Source of the DNA: Microthyrium microscopicum
Taxonomy: Eukaryota; Ascomycota; Dothideomycetes; Microthyriales; Microthyriaceae
Reading direction: 5' to 3'
Assembly (NCBI GenBank): GCA_010405405.1
Contig: MU004233.1
Coordinates: 313,067-377,066, forward strand
Length of the DNA stretch: 64,000 nucleotides
Below are positions 40,287-50,477 of this stretch, piece by piece. The position numbers and the translations under genes were made by a program. The notes under the pieces are model-generated. The model was not told the DNA's origin and did not search any database. It saw nothing but the letters and a program-made list of their open reading frames with translations. Positions within the stretch are counted from its first letter, which is position 1. Each line of letters begins with the position of its first letter.

Positions 40287-40314
40287 TCCGCGGGTCCAGA
40301 AAGAGACCCGCGGA
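40287..40314. promoter_or_regulatory. Perfect inverted repeat, 10-bp arms
   Basis: Arms TCCGCGGGTC (40,287-40,296) and GACCCGCGGA (40,305-40,314) are perfect reverse complements with an 8-base A-rich spacer. Each arm contains the palindrome CCGCGG. It lies between two divergent genes and could be an operator for a dimeric regulator such as the Zn2Cys6 protein encoded at 42,850, or a hairpin; both are inference. Confidence 0.6.
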
Positions 40315-40448
40315 TTTCATTCTCAGAACACGCAATTCGTTCCCTCCTAAGGGACCGTCCTCTACTATAGGAAGTGATGGAGGTTTTGATTACGTTCCAA
40401 ATTCTGGGGCTGGAAATCTTCCTAACTTTTCAACTATGGAGCGTTTTC

Positions 40449-40459
40449 TCATATAAAAC
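40449..40459 (+). promoter_or_regulatory. TATA-like element of the FAD oxidase gene
   Basis: CATATAAAACC about 90 bp ahead of the ATG at 40,543. A start of transcription some 30 bases downstream would make that ATG the first in the message, which supports it as the start. Confidence 0.5.
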
Positions 40460-40542
40460 CACAAATCCACCAGATGTTTGGAAGCATCACCATCTCTTCT
40501 CCACAGGCTTTTAACCTTAATTGCTTACCAGTCTTGCAAATC

Positions 40543-42290
40543 ATGAAGCCGATTTGTTTTTATAATCTGACAAGTCTTGCATTGCTCCAACATGTATAGC
40601 AACAGTCATTACAATCCAAGCACAATCGGTCTGCGATCAAATTCACTCCGCAGCACCTTTGCTTTTAGCCTACTCACCCTCAAGTTCAAAGGCGTCACTA
40701 AACAGCGCAGACCTTACAAGCTTATATAAAAATACGACGACGACATACTGGGATGCTGCTAATGATGCAGATGTTCCGGCCTGCGCCTTCTTCCCTGCGT
40801 CCAGCAAAGACGTCAGCACCGCAATCGTTGCGTTGGCAAAAGAGCCTGGAGTGCCTTTTGCATTGAAGGCGGGAGGTCATAATTGGAATCGCGGCTTCTC
40901 GAGCACAGATGGCGGCGTCCTTATCTCGTTTCGGCCCAACCTACAGAACATCACACTTGCATCAGATGGCCAAACGGCCCAAGTTGGACCTGGCGCGGGC
41001 TGGGTTGAGGTAATGCAAAAGCTGGATAAGAGCAATAAGTGTGCCGTTGGTGGCCGATCTGGAGACGTTGGAGTTGGCGGCTATGTTTTGCAAGGAGGAA
41101 TTTCATACTTGACTGCTCAATATGTGAGTTCACAACCTTGGAAACATAGTTTCTGAAAGGGAAAACTTACGTTCTGTTGGAAGGGCTTTGCAAGCGACAA
41201 TGTCGTCGAATACGAACTCGTAACAGCCAATGCAACCATATTGACAGTCAACAACCATACAAACCCCGATGTTTTCTGGGCTCTGCGTGGAGGAGGTGAG
41301 ACAAGCCATACACTTCAGAAGATCCAAAACCTTACAGTTACCAGGCAATGCATTTGGGGTTGTCACCAGCTATACCCTTAAAGCGTACGACATCAATCAA
41401 GTCTGGGGCGGTGAGAGAACGTACGGTCCAGATCAACTCGATAAAATCAACTCAGCACTCACAAATTTCATTTCTGGCAGTCAAGACCCCCTTGCCGCCA
41501 TAATCCTTGATTACGTCTTCGTTGCAGAGAACCAGACGAACCAAATCACCGTAGCCTATTTCTACCACGGACCGACTCCTTCGAGCGTATTCGAAACCTT
41601 CATGTCAATTCCATATCTTGCAGACACGACCAGAACACAGCGCTATCCAGAGCTTCTCGATACCCAGGTCACATCCGCACTAGGATTGCGAACCTCTAAT
41701 GTGTTCAACTCTCTACCTAACATGCCATCCACGAACATGACATCGTATTTAGACTGGCATTGGAAGCAGGCTTCGGACGCAACGCTTCTAAGCTCACGCC
41801 AGGCCTACGGTATAGAGCTTCTGTCCATGGCGCTCCAACCGATTCCAGTGGCTTTGCAGCGAGCATCCGGAGCTCATGGAGCCGGAGCTTTGTCTCTGGA
41901 CCCTAATAACGGAGACAAGTTATGGATCGAGTACGATGTTGGGTGGACCAAGGATGCGGGCGATGATATACTGCCACAGCAACTGAAATCAATAGCGGAT
42001 GATGCTCTCGCATATCAAAAGGAGACATATGCAGGAGTGAACCCGACGAGCTACGTGTCTGGGGATCTGTCTGTTGTACCGTAAGTGATCTTTGCATCAA
42101 TGTTGCTGAATGTAATGACTGATAATTTTCGTTTTACAGGTACAATCCACTTTTCATGAACGATGCTCAATATACGCAGCCTGTTCTGAGGAGTTATGGG
42201 CAAGAAGCTTACAACAAGCTTTGGTCACTACATAAGCGGCTGGATCCTCAAGGCTTCCTGACCTCCCGTCAAAATGGTTTCTTCTTTTGA
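40543..42290 (+). CDS. BBE-like FAD-linked oxidase, probably secreted (5 exons, uncertain 5' end)
   Basis: Flavin oxidase of the PCMH/BBE class. Exons read as 40,606-41,123, 41,184-41,295, 41,345-42,080 and 42,140-42,290, with GT-AG introns of 60, 49 and 59 bp kept in frame. GGHNWNRGF carries the histidine that usually binds FAD covalently. In GRSGDVGVGG a serine stands where bicovalent members have cysteine, so attachment is probably single. The C-terminal BBE part is present (PLFMNDAQ, and a final NGFFF). The 5' end is unclear. The only well-placed ATG (40,543) opens another frame (MKPICFYNL, signal-peptide-like). A 50-bp intron 40,556-40,605 with a CTGAC branch site would join a 13-bp first exon in frame (about 509 residues). 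The alternative is a frameshift near 40,595 that breaks the signal peptide. Such enzymes oxidise alcohols, sugars or metabolites. The Zn2Cys6 gene follows on the same strand. Confidence 0.8.
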
Positions 42291-42849
42291 ACTACAAAGT
42301 AAACAATATACAGGCAAGATAGGTAGTACGATTTTTATTTGCCTCTTGGACGTAAGTAAATATCATCATCGTGCTGGCGAATACATAGAGGTTTGCTCTT
42401 TAAACATAATTACAATGCACAATCTATTTCAAAAGTACAATCCTAGTTGAACTCAACAGGCATAGGATCGATGTCTGAGATGTAGGACTAGGTTTCCAGG
42501 ACATATCTCAGCCACAACTGTCGACGTAAATGGATCTACACTCAAAAATGGCGCTAAAATCTCACCTTTGCCTAAGTACAACTTCGCCTACTTCACCTGT
42601 AGCAAAAAAACATTAAACTGACATTTTTAGGCTATCCTGTCGCCAACCGGGTTGTATTTCTGACATCACTTCTTTCAGCACACTGTCACCATCGTTGATA
42701 ACTTCGATTGAAAGACAAGACTCAGAGGAGAGTCAAAAAACTGAAGTTTACGCAGACATCGATTGGGCTCTTAGTAAAAGCAGCAACTTATCTCTCGTCG
42801 GAGTACGGAACCTACATCGGATTAGCTTATATTCGGTGGTGTGCAAGTA
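42291..42849. other. Intergenic, oxidase to Zn2Cys6 gene
   Basis: 559 bp with the 3' end of the oxidase gene and the promoter of the regulator. An in-frame stop (42,823-42,825) lies ahead of the regulator's ATG. I see no gene or strong repeat. Confidence 0.5.
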
Positions 42850-44134
42850 ATGGAAGAAAAAAGTTACAGTCCCAAGCGAACAGGAATGAGAATGTCAGGC
42901 ACGAAACATCTCAGCAAATCTCGGCAAGGTTGCTTGATTTGCAAGCGTAGACATATCAAGGTACGATAGATGACTTCCGTTCCCGAATAAATGATAAAAA
43001 GATTGGTATCATGGTGGTGGGCTTTTTTGAACAACTATCCATACTGATTACTTGTTTTAGTGTGACGAACAAGGTCCGCCATGTGCCAACTGTCGCGTAC
43101 GCAACCTAGAATGCAAGTATAGGAAGCCAAAAACCTTGGAAAACACCGATAGTACAAATGAGCCGCTTAGCAATCTGGAGTCCAAAGCTGTTACAGGCAG
43201 TAGACGTCTTGAGCTTGAACTGTTCCATCAGTGGTCCACGGACACTTACCGCAGCCTTGTCTTCCAAGGAGACGATGAAAGCGTTTGGCGAGAACTTATC
43301 CCGCACACGGCTTTAGATTTCGATTTCTTGCTCCACATCATTTTCTCAATTTCGGCGTTGCATATCTCGTCCATGTCAACATCACCACGATCACAGAAGT
43401 ATCAGCTGGTTGCCCTCGAATATCAGAATCTTGCAATCACAGCTTTTCGAGATCGAGATACACTGAGTTCCTTCAACACATCTCAGTCATTGTGTGCGTT
43501 TTCACTTCTGAATCTTCTATTGGCCGTGGCATTCTCCATTTACCTGGATCAAAGCACTGGACATGCAAGCATATTGGAAAATCTGACAGTTCTTTTTGGT
43601 CTTCTGCAGGGCACGACTTCCATAATATCCTCAGGCAGAACAGCACTTTTGAACGGACCATTGGGGAACTTCGTGCGCCAGAGTTCTCATATGCAAGCAG
43701 ATGATCTGAATCTCAAAACCAAACAGTTGTTTTCGCAGCTGAGAGATCTTCGAGATGAGGAATATACCACGGCAACGGCATCAGCTAACTCTGGACCTAA
43801 CGCTACTCAAATCTACGAGAACACCTCACAAGCCATTGATAAGTTGGAAATATGTTTTGGATTGCGTTTTGGAAATAAGATGGTCATGTGTTTGAGATGG
43901 TTTGCAACACTTGATGCTGAATTTGTAAACAGAATACGAGATATGGACCCTCTACCATTGCTAATCGCCATGCATTGGGCTATCTTACTTTCTGATATTG
44001 GCAAGGAAAAGTGGTGGGCAAGAACTTCAGGGAAAGCATTAGTCGAGGAAATCTCCGGTATTCTAGTGCCTCAAAAGCAGCAATGGCTGCCCATTATTTC
44101 AGCGGTTCGTAGCGAGGTGGGTTTACCTCCTTAG
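42850..44134 (+). CDS. Zn2Cys6 fungal transcription factor
   Basis: Two exons (42,850-42,960 and 43,061-44,134) around a 100-bp GT-AG intron give 394 residues. The intron falls inside the zinc cluster, as is common: exon 1 encodes GCLICKRRHIK and exon 2 CDEQGPPCANC and so on. The pattern C-x2-C-x6-C-x6-C-x2-C-x6-C is complete, binding two zincs and normally reading CGG triplets. The basic start (residues about 9-35) adds to DNA contact. The remainder resembles the fungal-specific regulatory domain, with hydrophobic helices around 95-140. The total length is short for the family (often 450-700), so the C-terminal part may be reduced. The ATG at 42,850 is the first after an in-frame stop; ATGs at 42,886 and 42,892 are alternatives. 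Its place behind the oxidase suggests that it controls that gene and perhaps the hydrolase; this is inference. Confidence 0.86.
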
Positions 44135-44334
44135 CTATTTGCCATCACGGTAATACTGAGGTCTTGCTGGAACGCGAGAATCATGTCAACTTGTTTCACG
44201 GCATCAGCTGTCCCCAGAACTTGACACAAAATACACTACCAATCTTTTGAAGCCTAAAAAGCTCAACCACATTTCACTTGACATTTGTCTAATTCTCACG
44301 TCTACTATGATTATGGACTTCTTTCCGACGTTTC

Positions 44335-45379
44335 TTACAAATCAACGCCAAGAATAATCCGTTGCAGTTCCATGACCCCGGGAATATACCCATAATGTTT
44401 TGGCATATCTTCCCTCCATACCTAGTCTCTTGATCCATTGCACGGCTTCTCGAGCGCTAATGATACCCTCCATGCTGCATGGATCATCTGTACCAATTAG
44501 TAGATTTCTCAAAGTTACAAAGCACCTGTCACCGCGTAAGACGCTGCATGGCTTTTCAACATATGAGCCTTCTTTTTAGACAAGATATAGGTCCCAATGA
44601 GGTCATCGAGTTAGTTACCAAGACATCTTACATCGTATAAGCAGCATTCCTCTTCCATGAGATCGATGCCCGGATACTTTAGCTGCAGGAAGCTCTCCCC
44701 AGACACAGACTCAAAGGTATATCCAGCGTCACCCCAATCACCGACCACGATCCGTGGGAACGGAGATGAGGAAATATCTTTGTAGAATATGTTAGCTTGC
44801 TTGATATCGCCATGAACAAGAGGGCGCCAGTTTGGCTCGGTGCCAGGCCCCTCATGAATTGCTTCAAGAGCAACAAAAACTTGGAGTACCAGATTCCAGA
44901 CTAGCAGCTCCCGTTCGATTGGTCTCGTTGAGTTTTTCGCCTGTGCAAGATATGCTTCCAGATCGCCATCACATCTGTCTACGAGAGGACCCATAGTGTC
45001 ATCTGCGTAATAAATAGAACAGAGCTGTTCGGAGCTATTCACGAAGTGCCAACCATGATACCCTAGCAGATTCCTGTTAAGTAGCCGGATAATCCTTGAA
45101 GGCTTCTTTCAACATTGCTAGAACATGGATCTCGGATATTACCTGTGACTTTTTGCTGACTGGAACAAATTTGGCTACAAAAGGGGTATTGTCAACATCA
45201 AAAACTTCGTAGGCTACGCCAAAGCCTCCCTCTCCTAGTGGGGTCGATTGTGTGAATTGATATGGAAATCCTTTGTGATTTCTGAGTTTCCATCTTAGAT
45301 TGCTAGCTTTTACGGAAGGCAAAACTGGCGTCGGACCTGCAGCGGGGAACCATTGTATCGTGTTCGTAGAAGCAAACAT
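44335..45379 (-). pseudogene. Degenerate protein-kinase-like gene, paralogue of the gene at 46,214
   Basis: Starts as MFASTNTIQWF, then PLGEGGFGVAYEVF (G-loop) and FVAKFV (ATP lysine). Just after MLKEAFKDYPAT the frame closes, and one extra base near 45,064 shifts it. The next frame continues in step with the paralogue: YHGWHFVN, the shared GPGTEPNW segment, HGDIKQANIFY (catalytic loop) and VVGDWG (metal-binding loop). It closes again at about 44,611, and remnants of the paralogue's tail (SAREAVQWIK, then MELQRIILG in another frame) run down to about 44,335. At least three interruptions make it a pseudogene of a host gene unless several are sequencing errors or unrecognised introns. It is divergent from its intact relative, which suggests an old local duplication. 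Confidence 0.75.
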
Positions 45380-46213
45380 GTTTCTTTGTTCTTTCTCAAG
45401 TTTTTGATGTAGCTCTAGAGTATAGCGATTTTGATCGCGGTAAGTTTTGGTGAAAAAATGAATACTAAGGCATTCGACTAACCAAGCCTATGTTCTGGAC
45501 AAAGGGCGTAAAGACATCTTGCTTGATATGATAATTACAAAGCCGTAGTATTACTGTTCTGAACAAAGAGAGTCTCATGTCAAAGGAAGCACGATTGGCA
45601 CAGGAGGATTAGAGCAACTCCAAAGGTAGCTCCGCTGCCCAATAGTAAACATTAAACGAGAATTATGATAGTTGAAACATAAAAGGCTTGTCTTTATCTC
45701 CTTTCTAGTGCTAGGGAACAGTCCGCAACGTTTGTGATGAATATTTGTTTTGATATTGCTTAATTTCTATAGAAAACACTGTATGAACAGAATAATGCTC
45801 GCATAAAGTTGAACATTCGGAATGGACATGTAAAGCATTCTGTCCCGCAAGTATAAGGAAGAAGTCGCCAGGCGCATGGAAAGAATATGATCAGCCGGCA
45901 AAAACCCGGTTTGTTTTCACTGGATGAAAGCTGTTGCGTCCATGAGTCTTCTCGCGCTTGTTGTGAATATTACACTAAACATAAAAGGTCACTCAACGTG
46001 GTTATTGGCTCATCGAAGGCTCCAGGCACATTACCGGACTGATCAAGCTAGACACCTGAAGCACTTCACCTCACTGGTTTTCGAATTGCCCCATTTTCTT
46101 TTGGCTCCGCTGAGGTGCCTTGATATAAAAGTCTACCTGAAAACACATTAGGTGCAAAAGAGGTCACTGGAGGGCTATGGTCCAAGGAGTCACTCCACTG
46201 TCACTACAATAGT
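45380..46213. other. Divergent intergenic region between the two kinase genes
   Basis: 834 bp between divergent starts. A TATA-like GATATAAAAG at about 46,121-46,130 serves the plus-strand kinase. Short open frames such as 45,924-46,151 show no recognisable product. Confidence 0.5.
46121..46130 (+). promoter_or_regulatory. TATA-like element of the kinase gene
   Basis: TGATATAAAA about 90 bp before the ATG at 46,214, which leaves a leader of about 60 bases and supports that start over the later ATG at 46,319. Confidence 0.5.
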
Positions 46214-47671
46214 ATGTTATATAAGACCAATCCGGGTGATAACCAAAACCCTCAAACTCCTTCGCTCCTCCGTCCAAATCACCCACCAACTGCTCCACGA
46301 GTTCAGTTCCTATCAAATATGAGCCAATTACTCTACTCCCTTTTAGCCGATGGTTGCGATCCTTCTACAGTCGCCATGCCTAAGGATATCAATTCTAGCT
46401 CATGGAAATGGTTCGCGTCGTCAGAGACACCACATAGCCTTCCTGGCTACTCATCTGGAATTGAGCAATATGTTCAAACGTCGACGCCAAATCCCTTCCA
46501 GATGCTGGAAAAGCTAGGTTCAGGGCAAGGCGGTGATGTCTACAAAGTTCGCCATATCGACGAGGTTTTTGCTGCCAAGTTATGTTATCGGTATCACATC
46601 GAACAAGACATGGAGGGAACCTCAGAGATTTGTGCTATGGCAATGCTTAAGGAAGCTTTCAAAGGCCAACCAGTCTCCAAAAACCTGGGACAGTATTACG
46701 GCTGGTTTTTGAATCCCGCAGGACGCCTGCCACCTCATATAGAAGAACGAGGAATTCTCATGGACTTATACGACGGCGATCTAGAACATTTCGCCGAACA
46801 TCATGCTCCCGCATCTCCACAAGATGCGGAGCTGCAAATATGGAACATCGTCTATCACGTCGCACTTGTTCTCGCAGCTATCCACAATGGACCAGGCACG
46901 GAACCAAATTGGCGAACTCTTTGCCATCATGACATCAAACTTGCAAACATATTCTATAGATTCTCGCCGGGCTTGCATTTCCCGCTCGTTGTCCTGGGAG
47001 ACTGGGGTCGATCAATCTATCGTGATAAGTCACAACCACAGAGCACTGTCCAGGAAAAGTACTCTGTAGTTCGAAGCTTGACGGGCTGGAACCCTTTGAG
47101 CGACGTTAAATCACTTGGGCATGTCCTTTCGCTCTTGATAAATCCCGAAGAGGTCTGGGAGAATGAGGATGCTCCGATGATGACACCTTACTGCAAGCAG
47201 GAAGTCAGTCAGGCACTGTTCGACTTGAAAGTCATGATTTTCCGTCCGGTTGACCCTGAGCGGGATGCGCTTGAAGCCGAGTGCGCGGCGATTGCGGCTC
47301 AATTCAACGGAGACCACTCAGCAAAACAAAAGGAGCTATACGGCGAAGATTATGAAGAAGAGGAGGAACGAGAGCTTGACCCTGAGCCTAACTTGGAAGA
47401 CGTTAAAGGCATTGTGACTGCACAGGAAGCAGTGAATTGGATCAAAGAGATGTGGAAGCAGAAAATGCCTGAGCAGTATGGGAACTCCCCGGAAGCTTTG
47501 GAGTTGCAACGAATCATACTTGGTACCGGCGACTCTGTTCCCGAATCACAAGCTCAGCACTATGCTGCTCCAAAGCGGAACGCAGGTCAAAAGCGTCGTC
47601 GTGCTGATGCTGATGAGGATGACAACGCGGATGGAAGCACTAAGAAACGAAAGGCCGTGCTAGAAGAATAG
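46214..47671 (+). CDS. Fungal protein-kinase-like protein with variant motifs and C-terminal NLS
   Basis: Intron-less gene for 485 residues. The kinase fold is readable: G-loop GSGQGGDVY (102-110), ATP lysine AAK (Lys122), a possible helix-C Glu138, catalytic loop CHHDIKLANIFY with Asp240 and Asn245, metal loop LGDWG with Asp263, and the helix-F motif SDVKSLG with Asp297. HRD is replaced by HHD and DFG by DWG. All residues thought essential for phosphotransfer are present, so it may be active, but the family is far from standard kinases. After the domain comes an acidic stretch (EEEEERELDPEP), then a basic tail with KRRRA and KKRK, a likely bipartite nuclear signal. A nuclear regulatory role is inferred. 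The pseudogene at 44,335-45,379 is its divergent paralogue. Confidence 0.82.
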   Translation: MLYKTNPGDNQNPQTPSLLRPNHPPTAPRVQFLSNMSQLLYSLLADGCDPSTVAMPKDINSSSWKWFASSETPHSLPGYSSGIEQYVQTSTPNPFQMLEKLGSGQGGDVYKVRHIDEVFAAKLCYRYHIEQDMEGTSEICAMAMLKEAFKGQPVSKNLGQYYGWFLNPAGRLPPHIEERGILMDLYDGDLEHFAEHHAPASPQDAELQIWNIVYHVALVLAAIHNGPGTEPNWRTLCHHDIKLANIFYRFSPGLHFPLVVLGDWGRSIYRDKSQPQSTVQEKYSVVRSLTGWNPLSDVKSLGHVLSLLINPEEVWENEDAPMMTPYCKQEVSQALFDLKVMIFRPVDPERDALEAECAAIAAQFNGDHSAKQKELYGEDYEEEEERELDPEPNLEDVKGIVTAQEAVNWIKEMWKQKMPEQYGNSPEALELQRIILGTGDSVPESQAQHYAAPKRNAGQKRRRADADEDDNADGSTKKRKAVLEE

Positions 47672-48331
47672 GTTTGGATTTGGACATATTCATGGTCAGC
47701 TCCATTATATTCTTATGAGGTCTCAGGCTACATTTTCTTTTATAAAGCCCCTGGGTAGTAGTTCAAGACCAACCGCTGCATTTTGCTCGGCATATGGAAT
47801 ACAAACCTGTAAGGCTAGTGCCCCAATATGAATAGCAACTGTGGACCAATTCATTCATTGCCGGGTGCCTTTCAGACGCAGGAATTTTGATGGACATTGT
47901 TGACCAATGTCAACAGATGGCGAACTCGAATGGTGTTGATCGCGAGTATAGATCAAGTTTAGGCTGAACGGGACTTGGCTTTATAAAGGCAAAGTGCCTA
48001 ACCATGAATGGTACTCTAGAATATTCAACAGATATGGATTGGTAGATTTTCCGTCTAGTTCTCATAGAGGTTTAATGCTAGCAACAAGTACCAAAACGAC
48101 CAGTACAAATACATTATGATCCAAAAAGTATCGAATCCAGAATCAGACCGTCTTCTCCGCTCCCTTTCGCATACTGTAGCAGATATAAGCATACAGTCCC
48201 TCAAGTCGGGTTTACTCCAAACGCCGCGCAATGATTTTTTAAGTCGTCAAAATCTTCAGAGATTGACCAGTCCGGTTCTTATTCCTGCTACAAAGCCGAT
48301 GAAAAGTAGGTTGACCAGTGGATACTCCCAT
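47672..48331. other. Intergenic between convergent kinase and RTA1-like genes
   Basis: 660 bp holding both 3' ends. The plus-strand open frame from 48,116 runs through the RTA1-like exons in antisense and is taken as a shadow. Nothing else seen. Confidence 0.5.
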
Positions 48332-49364
48332 TCATTTCTCCACAGAAGTGCGTTCGGAATCAGAAGGTGGAAGTCGTCCACTCTTGAAGACAGGCCCAGG
48401 ATGTGCTACAACGAGACAATACGCAGCAACAATAACCATTCTACAAAGTTATCAGCAAACAGTCGTATAGCGATTGGGCCGAGAAATACTCACACAGACT
48501 CCAATCCAATGAAGAGACCCTCATCCCTCAGTGCCTTACTGTTCCTCGAGTAACCCTCACTCAGCTCGAAAATTCGATATGAGCAACGAATGAGAATGAG
48601 TATTGTTGCAAGAGCAAGAAATCCACAGAACACTTTAAATCGGGTCGGTAGTGCCGCCTTGGTCCAGACGGAGCGACTTCGAATGGCATAGTCGACGATG
48701 AGCACGCAAAAAAAGAAGAGCGTGATGACCTGGATAGAAAGACCTGCGAGTGCAATGTTCACGGCTGTGCTGCTTTTGCCATTAGATGAAGATGACATTG
48801 CTCCTCCAATGGCTTGTAAGACTAGGGATAGAATATCGAAGGGAATGAAGATCCAGATGAATAACTTTGGGGCAAATCGCGAGTGACTGGGTGAGAGATA
48901 AGTGATGCTAAATAGCGAGTTAGCAAAATGAAGGGTTCAGTTTCGATTTTACAAAACTTTGGTACTCACATTTGGGTTAACATGACATATATAGCCGCTG
49001 CGAAGAAAACTGGTCCTATCGTGATACACACAATTTGCATAATGAATCCAGGTTGCGCCCACGGATTTTGCCAGTATAGAATGCGTCCGGCATATCCAAG
49101 TATCTCGTCTATACAGCCAAAGACCATTGAGCCCATAAACCACCACGTCTTGTAGCGGAAGCCAAGGACGATTTGGATGATCATGCAGATAAAGTACAGA
49201 GCAATCAGAACGCCACTGGCTGCAAGAGACGGTCTATAGCCATATACGCTGAGCGCGACTGGACAGTGTGCAACTGTGCAGTTGGTATAGGCACCGCTGG
49301 CCAACCAGAAAGTACCATTGGGAAGTTGAAAGGCCTGATTGCCATTGATGTTTGTGACGGACAT
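48332..49364 (-). CDS. RTA1-family seven-helix membrane protein
   Basis: Three exons (49,364-48,970; 48,907-48,494; 48,440-48,332) and two GT-AG introns (62 and 53 bp) join in frame to 305 residues. The N-terminus has LPNGTFW and two cysteines (29 and 34) outside the membrane. Helix 1 is near 47-67, followed by the family's conserved stretch around GCIDEILGYAGR (83-94), then further helices, including the segments IFIPFDILSLVLQAIGG and VIVAAYCLVV. The tail after GPVFKSG is short and polar. Relatives (yeast RTA1, RSB1, RTM1) give resistance to aminocholesterol or molasses toxicants or move sphingoid bases; the substrate here is unknown. I prefer the ATG at 49,364 to an upstream in-frame one at 49,523 because a TATA-like site lies at 49,532-49,540, too close for the longer form. 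Confidence 0.87.
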
Positions 49365-50477
49365 TTGATGTGCGGAAGACGAGGATAATTTGGAGATGGT
49401 TTGGATGGGATCGAATGCGATGGGATGTTGATACAAATTATAAGTTATAATTAAGTTGAGGTTGTAGACACGATTTTGTAAAAGTTTAGCTTGGTTTATA
49501 ACTTTATGATGAGTGAGAAACAAGGCCTGTCTTTATATTCTCAAACGCGTCTTGAGTCTTGACAGAAGCCAAGTCTGAAATCCATACGCGCGGTGTTCGC
49601 AAGAATACGATATCGCTAGGCATCCAAGATGCAGGGTGGAATGAAGTTGTTCCATAGTTCAGGGTATGCCGGCTGGTAAATCGCGATATCAGTGGGCAGC
49701 GTGGACCTTCTATGATTCATAGTTTATGTAGAGAGGCTTGACATAAGCGAGCATTGAAGTGCATGTCAGCCTTGGAAAAATCTCCTGGCGCGCAATGGAT
49801 CCAAATTGGGAGATAGCGTCGCTTAAATGCTTGGCTTTGTCCTTGAAAAACGTAGGACCACAAGGACCTTGAGCAGATCAGGGAGAGATACCGATTTTAT
49901 GCGGTGAGTTGTTGTCCCGACTCACTGGCTAGCGCTAAATATAGCGGCTCTTTCGGACGGTTCGGTGCCATTTAATCGGGAGTGTCCACTAAACCTTCCG
50001 ACGTTGAGAAATCCTCGCCAACTCTCCAACATCATCTTGCTCACTGCAATTAACGTTGACATACATCGACGAGCTTCTCTCACTGGTAATCAATAGGCCT
50101 GAGGCTCCCTGAAGGATTACACCAGCTTCTGCGCTGACATGGATCATTCTGTTCCGCGAAACAGCGATGATATTCGATGATTGAGAGAGTATTTGATTGC
50201 TAGCATTCAGACTTTTCGGGTTTTAACAATGACGAGAGAATAGTCGCAGATTGGTACAGTATCGATAACATGAACTGTCTAGAAAAAATATATGTTGATC
50301 ATCCTCTTCCAAGATATTCCAGGATCGTGAAACTGCACAGCCTCACAGCGCAATCGCATCAGATTCACACATTACATTACTCACTTACAGATAATCCATG
50401 CTATCTTCTTTCCAACATCTACATCTACATCTCTTCAATATCAGCTCCTAAGTGTTCACCTCAGGGGTTCTACCAAC
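49365..50477. promoter_or_regulatory. Divergent intergenic region, RTA1-like / methyltransferase
   Basis: 1,113 bp between divergent starts. It has a minus-strand TATA-like element (49,532-49,540) for the RTA1-like gene. The 150 bp before 50,478 are rich in C and T, as in many fungal leaders. No gene is recognised; the open frame from 50,270 overlaps the methyltransferase start in another frame and is not believed. Confidence 0.5.

Larger units (their letters stand above)
40007..40542. promoter_or_regulatory. Shared divergent promoter, hydrolase / FAD oxidase
   Basis: 536 bp between the divergent start codons. It holds a perfect GC-rich inverted repeat (40,287-40,314) and a TATA-like CATATAAAAC near 40,450 placed about 90 bp before the oxidase ATG. 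No gene is seen in it. Confidence 0.6.

Noticed and set aside
48116-48553. 145-codon open frame on the plus strand
   Set aside because: Antisense to the third exon and second intron of the RTA1-like gene, whose splicing and protein family are clear.
49365-49523. N-terminal extension of the RTA1-like protein from the ATG at 49,523
   Set aside because: A TATA-like element sits only 9 bp upstream of that ATG, so the message should start inside it.
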